NCBI GenBank assembly: GCA_039111635.1
Contig: JBCAQO010000014.1
Location: 1,426,001-1,490,000 of the forward strand
DNA from: Heterobasidion occidentale
Taxonomy: Eukaryota; Basidiomycota; Agaricomycetes; Russulales; Bondarzewiaceae
Direction: 5' to 3'
Length of the DNA stretch: 64,000 nt
Under the pieces are notes generated by a model that did no database searches, had not been told where the DNA came from, and saw only the letters and a list, made by a program, of their open reading frames with translations. Shown here piece by piece: positions 1-9,949 of the stretch. Made by a program: the position numbers and the translations under genes. The number at the start of each line of letters is the position of its first letter. The stretch's first letter is position 1.

Positions 1-2069
1 GCGTGCCGGCGACAGAGGCTGGCTTGACTGGGGAAGTGAATTTCATGGGCGAGGGCTGCTTGGGGAGTGACACGGGTTTCTTTGTCGGCGATGCAATAAC
101 CTTGCTTTTCGATGATGCGGTCGGCTGGGCGAAGCTAAAGGATTTCTGGTGCGACGATGCCCCTGGTGTAATTGGACGAGATGGACCTATCCGCACATGA
201 ATAAAAAGAACCTGGCGAGTGACTGATTGCCTTGCCTGCAACAGGAACGTCTGCTGCCTTTGCTTCGGCATCAATCTTCTGCTGCCTGAGGCGGGTCATG
301 CGAGGCGGCGGGGCTGCCGTTGTCCCCAGGAGCTTAGCTTTGGCCTTTGGCATGAACAAAGATGGCAGCTTCTTAATCGTTCCAGCCGGTTTCTTGCTTG
401 CTTCCCCAGAGCGTCCGCTGCTGGGCAGAGACGACAAGGAGGAATCGCTCTTTTCGGACTTCTGCAAAGACAGCGAGCTTGAGGGTCTCGGAAGGCGGCT
501 GATGGGGGGTTGTGAGATCGTTCGTGAGGAGGCTGCTGGTACCGAAGTAGAGGTATCGGTGGCGGGGTCCTTGGCACTCGTCCGATTTTCGGGTGGAGGT
601 ACAGTAGATGTCACTACTGTTACTGGTGTTGGCAGACTCGTCGGTGGTATTACATCAGTCTGATGCGGCATTGCGTCGTCTGCGGGGACAGCATCGGAGC
701 GAGAAAGATTTTCTAATGGCTTTGATGACGGCCGTGGCGTGGCAGATGCCTCACGATCCTGTATCTAAATTGATGTGAACAATGGGGTCACGGTTAAAGC
801 AGGAATGCCACTCACGGCTTCAAGGAATAACGCATGTTGCGGATTATATGGTGGGTCCTTGACCAGCTCAGTAGCACTCTGGGCAGACGAAGAAGTCAAC
901 TACGACGAAACACTTCAAAGCTTTAGTCACGAGGAACCAGTGCAGCTTCACCGTGCTCAGCACCCAAGCCAGGGCTAATTCTGCGGCCATGGTCAAAGCA
1001 ATAGCATAGGAACTGCATGCTTGTCACGGTCGCGTAGATCATGTTATCGGAGTCTCATCGAGGAAAATAACTCACCACGGCAGGCGATGTGTTCTGAAGG
1101 TGGCTGCCCGGGGTTGATATATGTGCACGGTCCTTAGAAAAGAAAGGCGTCCGCGGAAGGGGGGTAAGAGGTGATGAAAGAGAAAACTCGGTATGAAAAG
1201 CTGTGAGTAGGTGATTCGCAGGTGTCCGAATAGCATCGAAAGCTCTGCGAGGCGTTATGACCGATGACCCACCAAGTTTGATAACATTCGACGCGTTATG
1301 TGTGGGAAGCGATGGAAGGGAGGCAGAATCAGGGACTGGGGTCATTATGGGTGACATCGTAGTTCGTTCCGAAGCATCTCCTTCGCCCGGCTGCTCGACG
1401 ACCATATCTGCAATGCCGTCCTGATGATCAACTGAACGGGGCATGCTGCTGAACCGTAGCTGAGGGCGCATGGGGGATGAAGAAGCGGCTCTCCACGGTG
1501 AAGGCGGGACTCTCTTGAGATCGATATGAGGGATACCTGGGGAGACTGGCGGAACGGACTGTGTTCGTCTACGAGAGGGAGTCTCAGGTGGTGGGGGCGC
1601 ATTATTGGAGGCAGCATTGACACGTTTGAGACTCGAAAAATCGAAAGGCCCGAAAATACGCCTTGTTCCGGAGAGGGGGACCTTGAGTAGTCTAAGATGA
1701 TATGTTCAGTAGTGTGGGAACATTGCATTTCGTGATCATCTAGCTATGGGTTTGCTCACCGTCGTTGGTATCGTGCCTCGCCCTCTTACTGTCCCTTTGT
1801 TCGCTATCATACGCCGCAGAACCGCCATCAGTTGGTGATGATGAACGTTTCTGTGGCGGAAGCTTGTCTGGCGATAGCACTTGTTCGCCCCTCGAATGAC
1901 CCTCCTGTTCATCTGCAGGGCTTTTGCCCTTCTGCAGCTTCCTTCCTAGCCCAGAAGCATCATTTCGAGCTGCGTTTCTCGCCACCTTCAACGGTGAATG
2001 GCCATAGGAAATATGTTGGAAGTCGTAAAGGGTCCTCTGGGAACGTGTGCGTGTCCCTTTTCCTGACAT
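1..2069 (-). CDS. Disordered Ser/Pro-rich protein, C-terminus outside window
   Basis: I do not recognise the family. The proposed start is the ATG at 2069; the first exon runs to about 1759, where a GTGAGC donor lies. Further coding blocks, each in an open frame with fungal splice sites, are about 1715-1080, 890-828, 779-235 and 170 to the window edge. The exact join between blocks 1 and 2 is not resolved. The protein is rich in Ser, Pro, Lys and Thr, with repeated SP/TP sites and basic KKP and SPMKF/SPVKP patches, as in nuclear or chromatin-associated disordered proteins. The N-terminus holds SQRTLYDFQ, which resembles a PCNA-interacting (PIP) box but has Gln where the second aromatic residue is expected. 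No globular domain is visible. Function is unknown; a nuclear role is inference. Confidence 0.6.
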
Positions 2070-2325
2070 ATGAGCGACCTAAATTATCCTATATGATGTT
2101 CAAACCTTCCTCATGAGACGATCTCGCCTTACCTGGTCGATGAAAGGAGAACCGGAAAGGAGAGGCGGAGGTGGTGACGGCGGAAATGGCGGTGTGGACG
2201 CACTGTGGACGCTCGACGCGCTAAATGATTATGTAACAAACGCGGTTGTGGCGCACGTGATACATGGGCAATGCGCGCGCCACTCCCGTCTGCCGTGTCT
2301 CTTGTCTTGTTCGACCTCGCGGTGG

Positions 2326-2335
2326 CATATTTAAG
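2326..2335 (+). promoter_or_regulatory. TATA-like box upstream of F-box gene
   Basis: CATATTTAAG lies about 110 bp upstream of the ATG at 2445, a plausible core promoter position for the F-box gene. It also lies just upstream of the divergent gene starting at 2069, so the roughly 375 bp between the two starts is probably a shared bidirectional promoter. Confidence 0.35.
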
Positions 2336-2444
2336 CCGTTCAGCTGAGGCCCCCTTCCTCAGAGCCAATCATCACCACGACTACCAACTCTCAAATCGCG
2401 AAGAACTACATTTCTTGTCTACTGTTATACACCTTTCGACGGAG

Positions 2445-4650
2445 ATGTCTCAACCTCAAGCCAGTGCTTTGGAGTACGCTATCCTACCTATCTTATAGAG
2501 AATATCTCACACCTACATATTGTGCCTCACTAGATCGTCCGACTCAGAACGCAAGAAAACCGATGGCCGACCTCCTCGCAAGCAGCGAAGGCGACAAAAG
2601 GAACGAGAGAAACTAGAGCCTCGCGAAGACATCACCTTGCGCCTTCCAACCGAGCTGATTTCTCACATCTTCTGTTTCGATCCCCTGGCTTCAACGGACG
2701 TCTGGATCATCGAAGACGTCTCACAGCGTGAACGGTTTTATGCCCCTCTATATCCCTATTGTTTGTCTGTCGCTGGCGTATGCAAGATGGCGTGCTATTG
2801 CCATGACCTGCCCTAGTCTCTGGTCTCGTCTCCTACTTTTCAACCCCAAAGCTACGAAAGAAATGATTGCTCGCTCGAAGCAATCGCCGCTCACTATAAA
2901 AACTGGGAACCTCTGGGCATTCGAACATTATAACAAACACTCCCTTCTACTCGCCCTCCACGAGGCGCCGCGCGCGTGCCACATCGAGTTTAGTGCGAAG
3001 GGCGAATACTTTCAGAAGAATATCGTCTTGATGACGGAGAAGCCTGCCCCGGTCCTCGAAAAACTTTCAATCTCCTATACAGACAACAATGCGTTCAGGC
3101 TCCCTAACAATCTATTTCAAGGCAACCTCCCACAATTATCATCCGTTCATCTGCGAGGGTGTGTAATCAGCTCCTCGTCGCCCCTCATGCACGCTGGGTT
3201 GACGACTCTCGTAATACGAGACATCGTCCTCCGCCATAGACCGGATCTTTCGAAATTCTACAACATACTGGAAAAGACACCGCAGCTTGAACATCTCGTC
3301 CTGTGGCATGCTATGAGCTACAGAGATGACAGCGTGGAAGCCGAGAGAGGCGTTCCTCTCAAATCGCTCAAATCTATCAAACTTGTAGGCGACTACATGG
3401 CCTGCTGCCTCCTCATGGCCAACATCGACATACCCCCGGATGCGAAGATTTCTCTCATCACAGAAGTTAAACTGCAGCCGGGAGAGGAATTTTACAATGG
3501 CGATGTCCTCCCCGTAATCGTCGATCGACACGTCACGGATGAGAGCCCCTCAGACCACCTCACCCAGCTCGTCATCGACGAACTCGCACCAAAAAGTCTC
3601 AAAATCACCCTTGGCCCCATCCCCGAGAAGAATATCTACGGTACCTACATGGGCTTCGATGCAGGAACGATCCAGTATGACCTGAGTATCGAATGGACCA
3701 CAGCTAAAACCTTCCCCCGCGACATCGCGGCTCAGCTGATGACTGCGCTCTGCTGGCGGCTTCCGCTACGAAACGTCCAGCGGCTATGTATCAAAGGTCG
3801 CTACAGTGTTTCGCCTCTCAGATGGTTCGACACGTTCCGCCACTTGAAGGAAGTCACGACTGTCATAGCTGCCGGCGATGTTATCTACGGATTCATAAAC
3901 GCGTTACCCGTCTTGAAAAGCGTCACACAGAACTCAGAGGCTCTGGATTCTGATGAGGAATCAGAATCAGAATCAGAAGCAGTCGATGAAACGGCAGATG
4001 GAGGAAACGAGAAAAAGGCGGAGGCCACGGTTGAAGACACGACAGAGAAGACGGGAGAACACACGGGAGAAAAGACGGGAGAGGACACGGTAAAGAAGAC
4101 GGTTGAGGAGAAGGTAGAGGATGAATCCAAAGAATCGTCAAAAAGCGAAAAGGTTACCGATCCCGACGCCCATCACGATACTGAAACGGTCAAGGACAAG
4201 GGCAAGGGCAAGGAAGTTGAGAGGGAAAACGACGTCGCACCGCCTCCGAAAATGAAGCTGTTTCCGAAGCTCTCGGATCTGTCTCTCGACTACGCCCAAT
4301 TAGACAAAGCTACCGGCCGCCAATACATCGAGACTCTAAAAAGTGCCCTTGAAATACGAACCGACATCTCACAGTCGCCTTTCGCATTGACCTTCCGGGC
4401 TTGTGCGGTGTCGAAACGATCTCTCAATCTGTTTAACGACCTCGAGCTCGTAGAGGTCGAGAACACCGTAGCGGACCTATTTTCGCCCGAGGGCGTGTTC
4501 GGCGAAGAGAAGTGGGCGCTAGGTCCCAGTGAGGAGCCGGAGTCTTACGACGACGTGGACGGCGATCTTTTGCGACCAGAAGAAGAGGACGCAGCAAGAA
4601 AAGGAGAAGGAGAAGAAGAAGGAGAAGGGGGAGCTCAACAAGAATCTTGA
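2445..4650 (+). CDS. F-box protein with frame break in the F-box
   Basis: Agaricomycete F-box/LRR-like protein; such proteins usually recruit substrates to SCF ubiquitin ligases through Skp1. Exon 1 is 2445-2473 (MSQPQASAL). A 60-nt intron (2474-2533, GTACGC..CTAG) leads to exon 2, which has a basic stretch and then the F-box start LPTELISHIF. The F-box should continue VCKRWRAIAMTCPSLW, but the frame changes at 2784-2790: GTATGCAAG reads VCK in one frame and the following bases read RWRAIA in another. From there a frame of about 620 residues stays open to the TGA at 4650. It contains irregular Leu-rich segments and a Glu/Lys/Thr-rich repeat (roughly 3950-4230: EKTGE and KKTVEEKVED units). The tail is acidic. 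Either two bases are missing in a GA run or the gene is damaged; no GT..AG intron repairs the frame. Confidence 0.75.
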
Positions 4651-5089
4651 TTTGATCTTGATTGGTTTTATCCTGTATGAGAATGATTATTGTACCTTGG
4701 TTCGAGCTCGGGCAGGCTCGAGCGGCATCGATAGCCCTATCTATCTATGTACTGACTAGTAAAATAATTGTAGCATACCATTTGAATAACAGTTTCGCGA
4801 TTCATGTAGTATATTGTCCAGGAAGAACGCACCGCCAACTGCATCATGTTATCCGTGGGTGGTGTATGATTCTTCGGTAGAAGGACTCTTCACATCACCA
4901 TCGGCGTCGAGTCAAATTCGCCGAGGGACGCTACGGTCCTCCTGTTAGAGAATACCCTCCAACTTACATACCCATCTTCCAATGTTCTTGACCCAAGTGA
5001 CATACGAGACTCACACCCCGTATTCTTTGTTGACAACGACGCGTGCTAATTGTATGAGCACCACGACGTAGGTCATCTCAGGCGACGGT
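4651..5089. other. Intergenic, no supported gene
   Basis: 3' flank of the F-box gene and 3' flank of the minus-strand candidate ending at about 5090. I see no RNA gene, repeat or convincing reading frame. Confidence 0.5.
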
Positions 5090-5932
5090 GAAGTCGCCGT
5101 CCATGGAGCTCTCCAAACAAATCATGTCTCCGTCTTGGGACGCGTTGTTGAAGGACGCAATGCTCGCCTTGTATCCAGAGTTGGAGAGCATCGCTTTGAA
5201 GCACCCCTTCTTCCGCGCCAGAACGGTGGTGCCGACGACGTGCTCTGACGTGAATACCCTCCGTATCGTCGTAGTCAGAGATCAATGGCTAGAGAAAAAG
5301 AGACTGGCAGTTAATGGAGGATGGGCCGCCAAGAGTCCAGCGATTTCATTATCGAACCTCCAAGGCACTGCAGCCTTATGATCTGCGATCAAGTTAATAT
5401 AGGAAAATGTCCGAGATTCTTTGTGTCGTTTCGATGGGCGTACCACTCAAAGTGCCGACTTCGTGGGATATGATAACAACAGCTGATGAATGAGCTGCAA
5501 GATTCAGACCGATGGCCTTGATCACTGCAGGATTCTGTTCAAAACGTCCAGGCGAGGTCTGAGATAAGCATTCTGGCTCAACTCCTGGACTTCATACGTG
5601 AAACTTGACCGAGCAAAATTGTAGCGCAAGATGCGCCCCGAATTTCCACGTCGTGGAAGGGCTCCGCTTATTTTCGTTGCGCCGTTCAGTCGTCGAAGGT
5701 CGACGCAAGATGTCTCCAGGATAGAGACATCTGCGCGGGAAGGTGAGTTATATGGCTGCTAGAATTGAAGCACAAGAGGTGTGAGAGAGATGCACGAATG
5801 TATGCACGAGGATACAACTGCGTGCGTGGAAGAGACGGAACGTCTTGAAGGAGGTAAAGATAGACGGCACGTATATGCACATAGGGTTGGGATCAGCGAG
5901 TGCGGGTCCCACCGGGCTTGAGGATGAAGTCC
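5090..5932 (-). pseudogene. Unrecognised small gene or relic
   Basis: Several protein-like blocks with fungal splice sites lie on the minus strand, but no single clean frame joins them. A candidate start is MDFILKP at 5932. Other blocks are NPAVIKAIGLNLAAHSSA followed by VVIISHEVGTLS (about 5520-5450), ending at a GTACGC donor of a 60-nt intron; ADHKAAVPWRFDNEIAGLLA (about 5390-5320); and a last block reading SEHVVGTTVLARKKGCFKAM and ending MDGDFTVA at the TGA near 5090. The blocks have the composition of a folded protein of roughly 180 residues. The family is not recognised. Frame changes near 5535 and 5290 mean either missed introns, a decayed gene or sequence errors. Confidence 0.35.
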
Positions 5933-6416
5933 ATTGTTGCGAACAGAAGCAGAGAGTCAAAAAAAGTGTCGATTGGGAGAGCAGATGGTGACTCTGAGGC
6001 GAGGAACGGAGAGTGCTGGCATAGGTCATCCTCGTCTGATAGTGATAAGTAGGGGCTGACCCACGCAGCTTTACTCCTCAGATCCCCATCATAAGGGCCG
6101 GCAAACCTCTCGTCGTCGTCGAGGATGGTCAGAGTCTGTAGTAAGAGCTATATAGAGTGCCTCGGAGTTTTGCGGATTTTCTCATCAGCCCTTGTCATCA
6201 CGTCGATATCCAAGTCGGAGAAACTTTCTCTGCTACGGTCGTGCTGACATCTGCTGGCAGCCAGCGAACGTGATTCGCCTCAAGCACGTAAAAGATATCG
6301 CTTTGAGCACTGTGACAAGGTAAGCACTAGAGTTTTCCATTGGCGGAGGACAAACTTCGAAGATTGTCCTAAATCTTGCCTCTCTGAAGAGCCTTTATAC
6401 AACAGAGCGGCCTTTC
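5933..6416. other. Upstream region of F-box gene, part of the inverted duplication
   Basis: From about 6075 rightwards this matches, in inverted orientation, the sequence left of about 16090. Shared stretches include GGCAA.CCTCTCGT, TCGAGGATGG and CCTCGGAGTTTTGCGG. The duplication therefore carried promoter sequence as well as the F-box gene. No coding region is supported. Confidence 0.5.
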
Positions 6417-8249
6417 ATGGAGTCTATCATGGCAGAGGACGCGGACGACTCCACTCGTGAAGATGACCTCGATACGGAAGCCACCAATGCTCTCTGGACT
6501 CTGGAGAGAAAAGCGCGATGGAACGCGCTGGCACCGATATCAAAACTACCGCAGGAAGTCCTTTTACAGATATTTTCCTACGACCGTTATAGAGAACCAA
6601 GCCCCACTTACCCTCCCACCTGGCTCTCTATTACACACGTATGTCGACTCTTCCGAAGCATCTCGTTGAATTGCCCTTCGCTTTGGAACAAAATCGTGCT
6701 GTCTTCCTCGGAATGGACACAAGTGATGCTTGCCCGTGCTGAAATGGTTCCCCTAGAAATCGATGCCTATTTCCCTACCCCCCAAGAACGTCAGAACCTG
6801 TGCATAGTGCTCAGTCATCTGCCCCGCATCCGAAGCCTCTCTATGACAGGACTAACCAGAATGTCGCCAAGACACCGGGATGTCATGGCTGCTCTGACCG
6901 CACACCCTGCTCCGCTTCTCGAATCGTTCACTCATCGCACCGGCGAAGATGGTTTATCTCCGAATCTTCCTGACAACATATTCCAAGGAGGACACGTTCC
7001 ACGACTGAAGGAGTTATCGCTCATTGGATGCAATTTCAGCTGGACGTCTCCGCTTTTCCGAAACGGTCTCATCTCTCTGTCTCTCCGATGCGGAAATGGA
7101 ATGGCCTTACCATCCATGTCTACCCTTCTCAACATCCTCCGACGTATGCCATTCTTGGAGTGTTTGGCGCTCACCGCCCCTGTCTTCCCTCTTGTGGCCT
7201 CATTCGAGACAGAGGCCCCCCTCCCTGATCGCAGGGTACCTTTGCGTCATCTACGAGATCTCAATCTCAAGGGCAATGTCCTTGATTGCTACGAGTTTGT
7301 CCGCCACCTCGTCATACCTTCGAGCAGCATCATCACCATGAATCTGGGCCATGACAATGAGGAATCCGACTACACATCATCTATCACCGCCATGTGTGGT
7401 ATTACGAGGTTGCTCTGCTTGGAATTCACCCCTGGAGCTGGAAGTTTGGAAACCGAAGCTGCTCCCATCATCGCCCTCCGTGTAATGCATCCTGGTGGTG
7501 GTGGACTCATGTTTCATGCGGCGACCGATATAGAGGAAGGACCAGGAGGTCAATGGCAATTGAAACATGTCAAATATAACATATCCCTCGACCTCTCATG
7601 CTGCGAGATCGAGCTGTGCTCTTCTTTCCTGATCGCACTCAGTCCCGATCTTCCACTCAGCTCTCTCAAATATTTGAGTATCCGGGGTGAATTCTGGCTC
7701 AGCATAGACGATTGGAATCACGCCCTTACCCGGAAATTGAATGACCTGCACGTTCTGCATGTCCGTGGCCCGGCTATCTTTGGGTTCATCGGGGGTGTCA
7801 AGATCACCATACCTCATCTCAGCAACATCGGAACGCTGCACACCACGACCCAAGTCGAGCAGATCCTTCCCTCGCCCTTCATGCCCCGCCTCACAGAGTT
7901 ATGGGTTGAGGGGGTCGAATTGAGAGGCAACTGCGAGCTCTTCCACGGACTGGTCGACGTGCTGAAGTATCGGAAAGAGGTTGAACACCTTCCACTCCAC
8001 ACGTTGCATCTCAACTATTGTAACGTCCACTCTTGGCAGGTGGACGAACTGTCGCAGTGGGTGCTGTCCCCTATAGAATGGGATCAGTGCAAGGGTGGTC
8101 TAGACAGGATGCTTTATTATTCTCTGCAAGAGGCATATTTGGAAGAGCAGGAACTATTTGTAGGTGACAACGATGGGGATATAGAGCCATATGGGTATGA
8201 CGATGATTTGTACGAAGATGAGTACGACGCTGATATGATGTTTTTTTGA
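6417..8249 (+). CDS. F-box protein, intact
   Basis: Single-exon gene of 610 codons. The F-box spans residues about 41-95 (LPQEVLLQIF, then THVCRLFRSISLNCPSLW). It is followed by about 450 residues of irregular Leu-rich, LRR-like sequence of the kind used for substrate recognition in SCF ligases, and an acidic Asp/Tyr-rich tail (DGDIEPYGYDDDLYEDEYD). A second in-frame Met (residue 5, MAEDADD) matches the start of the inverted paralogue (MAEEADD), so the true start may be there. This is the intact member of an inverted pair; the partner at 13935-15762 is damaged. The substrate cannot be inferred. Confidence 0.88.
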   Translation: MESIMAEDADDSTREDDLDTEATNALWTLERKARWNALAPISKLPQEVLLQIFSYDRYREPSPTYPPTWLSITHVCRLFRSISLNCPSLWNKIVLSSSEWTQVMLARAEMVPLEIDAYFPTPQERQNLCIVLSHLPRIRSLSMTGLTRMSPRHRDVMAALTAHPAPLLESFTHRTGEDGLSPNLPDNIFQGGHVPRLKELSLIGCNFSWTSPLFRNGLISLSLRCGNGMALPSMSTLLNILRRMPFLECLALTAPVFPLVASFETEAPLPDRRVPLRHLRDLNLKGNVLDCYEFVRHLVIPSSSIITMNLGHDNEESDYTSSITAMCGITRLLCLEFTPGAGSLETEAAPIIALRVMHPGGGGLMFHAATDIEEGPGGQWQLKHVKYNISLDLSCCEIELCSSFLIALSPDLPLSSLKYLSIRGEFWLSIDDWNHALTRKLNDLHVLHVRGPAIFGFIGGVKITIPHLSNIGTLHTTTQVEQILPSPFMPRLTELWVEGVELRGNCELFHGLVDVLKYRKEVEHLPLHTLHLNYCNVHSWQVDELSQWVLSPIEWDQCKGGLDRMLYYSLQEAYLEEQELFVGDNDGDIEPYGYDDDLYEDEYDADMMFF

Positions 8250-9949
8250 GTTTTGAATGATGCATTTACATGATCGAAACCTTTGTCGCTGCTCCTTTTG
8301 ACAATTGCGAAACCCTATGAAGCAGTACTCTTTTGCGTTTCTGCACGTCTCCTAGATGCCCTGTTCCAATTCACAACTGTCAGGAAGATGACATGCCAGT
8401 CGTCCAACTCGAGAATTCGATATTACAAGACATAAAGGAAAAGACACATGTCGACGACGTAGATGGCATACATTTGATGCCACGAGTGGGCCCTGGTCCA
8501 TCTCTGTGTAGGAGCCACGCGCCAGATGCGCTGTGCCAGTTGGGCAATGCCGATGCAGGGGTCGGGATGGGAAAGATCAGGAGAGTCATCGAGCAGTCAT
8601 CCGAAGTCCTTCACGTTCGCTTGCTCTTTTTATCGACTGTTAGATCATGGTACGTTCGCAATCTATGGTTTTGAAGACAAGGTATTGATCCTTTGATCTC
8701 AGGCCCTGCAGGTCTCGGAACCTCGACTTGTAGGTGAAGCTTGAAGAGAAGGTATTATGCCAGCGTTTCTATGAGATGAAACGTAGACTGTATGAGGAAG
8801 AGGAAGAAAGTAACACGAGTGTTACTGCACCTCATCGTGAGCATCGAAAAAATTCAGAATAGCAGCACTCATTGGCGCAAGACTCGGACAAGAAAGGGAG
8901 ACCTACCATGATCCGTCGTGCAATGCGAGCGAGGTTGATGACGTGTGGTACCCGTTGCGGACATTGTTTTCACTCAGACTCAGGAATAAGCCATCATGGC
9001 CTACCTGGTATACGTCCCGGGGCAGTCAGTTGATGCGCGCGACACGATAAGGAGGAGGGGAGAGAAGGAAGCAACGTGGCTGACTTACTCGTCGTTGCTC
9101 TCAATGTCGATACAGCAAGCATCGGTATTCAGCATGTGGTATTATATATGTGAAGGCCGTGCGGAACAAGAAGGTGATTTGAGTTTCACCCATCCGCAGG
9201 CACGGATCTAGAACTGCTTAACTTCGTTCACCTCCTCATGCTCAGCAGACACGAACATAGAACTGCTTAACTTGGTCAACCTCATCGTGCTCAGCGGGTC
9301 CGAGGCTGTGAGTTCTACATGACCAAGGGAGTAGAAAGGGAGCAGATATTTTGGCTTTTAATAAACGCGTGTATCAGTACCGCCAAGCTTCATATCAAGT
9401 GTTCAGTGCAAATGATAAGCACATTGAATTATTGACTTGCCTGTAAGTCGTCTATTTTGGAAAAAGAGTTGAGCGTACCTGAGCGTACCCAGCATTGAAG
9501 GGTCCATGTCCTCCATTCCACCCACTGTGCTTGAGTGATGGAGGTTTCTATCATAGGGTCATTTCAGCATCATAGGCCAATGCGCTGATGCGAGATGATC
9601 CATGCAGCCAGATCTTCATTCAAGATGCCCGTTGTGAGTATGGAGGACTGGTCGTCGAAGGCGGCAAGGGCAACGACGGCCCGGAGTGTTGCGGACTAAC
9701 GCGCCTGGTCACGTCATTGGGATGAGTCGGAGGTGTCCGCAAAATGGAAGTACGCGTCCGGTGCGTCCTCCTCCGCGCCCGCGTCCGACTCTCCTCGCTC
9801 CAAAAGTGTGCTCCAACGACCGTTCATGCCTCTCTGACCCTGCCACGTACATCCTGCTTCCATCTCACGACATACCACCTCCCCCTACTTTCTCTTTTGT
9901 GTTCATATAACCGTATATCACGTACACTTGCTGCTCACCACGCTCTGGC
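8250..9949. other. Intergenic, with short tandem repeat
   Basis: About 1.7 kb without a convincing gene. Up to about 8300 it is still homologous (inverted) to 13860-13935. Small open frames at 8333-8674 and 8996-9211 lack protein-like composition or splice context. The right part is the upstream region of the acyltransferase gene. Confidence 0.5.
9210..9298. repeat. Two-copy imperfect tandem repeat
   Basis: AGAACTGCTTAACTT at 9210 recurs at 9259, followed in both copies by related sequence (TTCACCTCCTCATGCTCAGC and TCAACCTCATCGTGCTCAGC). The unit is about 49 bp. No function is apparent. A shorter repeat, GAGCGTACCT, occurs twice at about 9471-9490. Confidence 0.6.

Noticed and set aside
2674..2726. 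A 53-nt intron to repair the first F-box gene
   Set aside because: The join creates an immediate stop; the motif evidence places the frame change at 2784-2790 instead.
8333..8674. A 113-codon plus-strand frame after the intact F-box gene
   Set aside because: Composition is not protein-like and a competing minus-strand frame covers the same bases.
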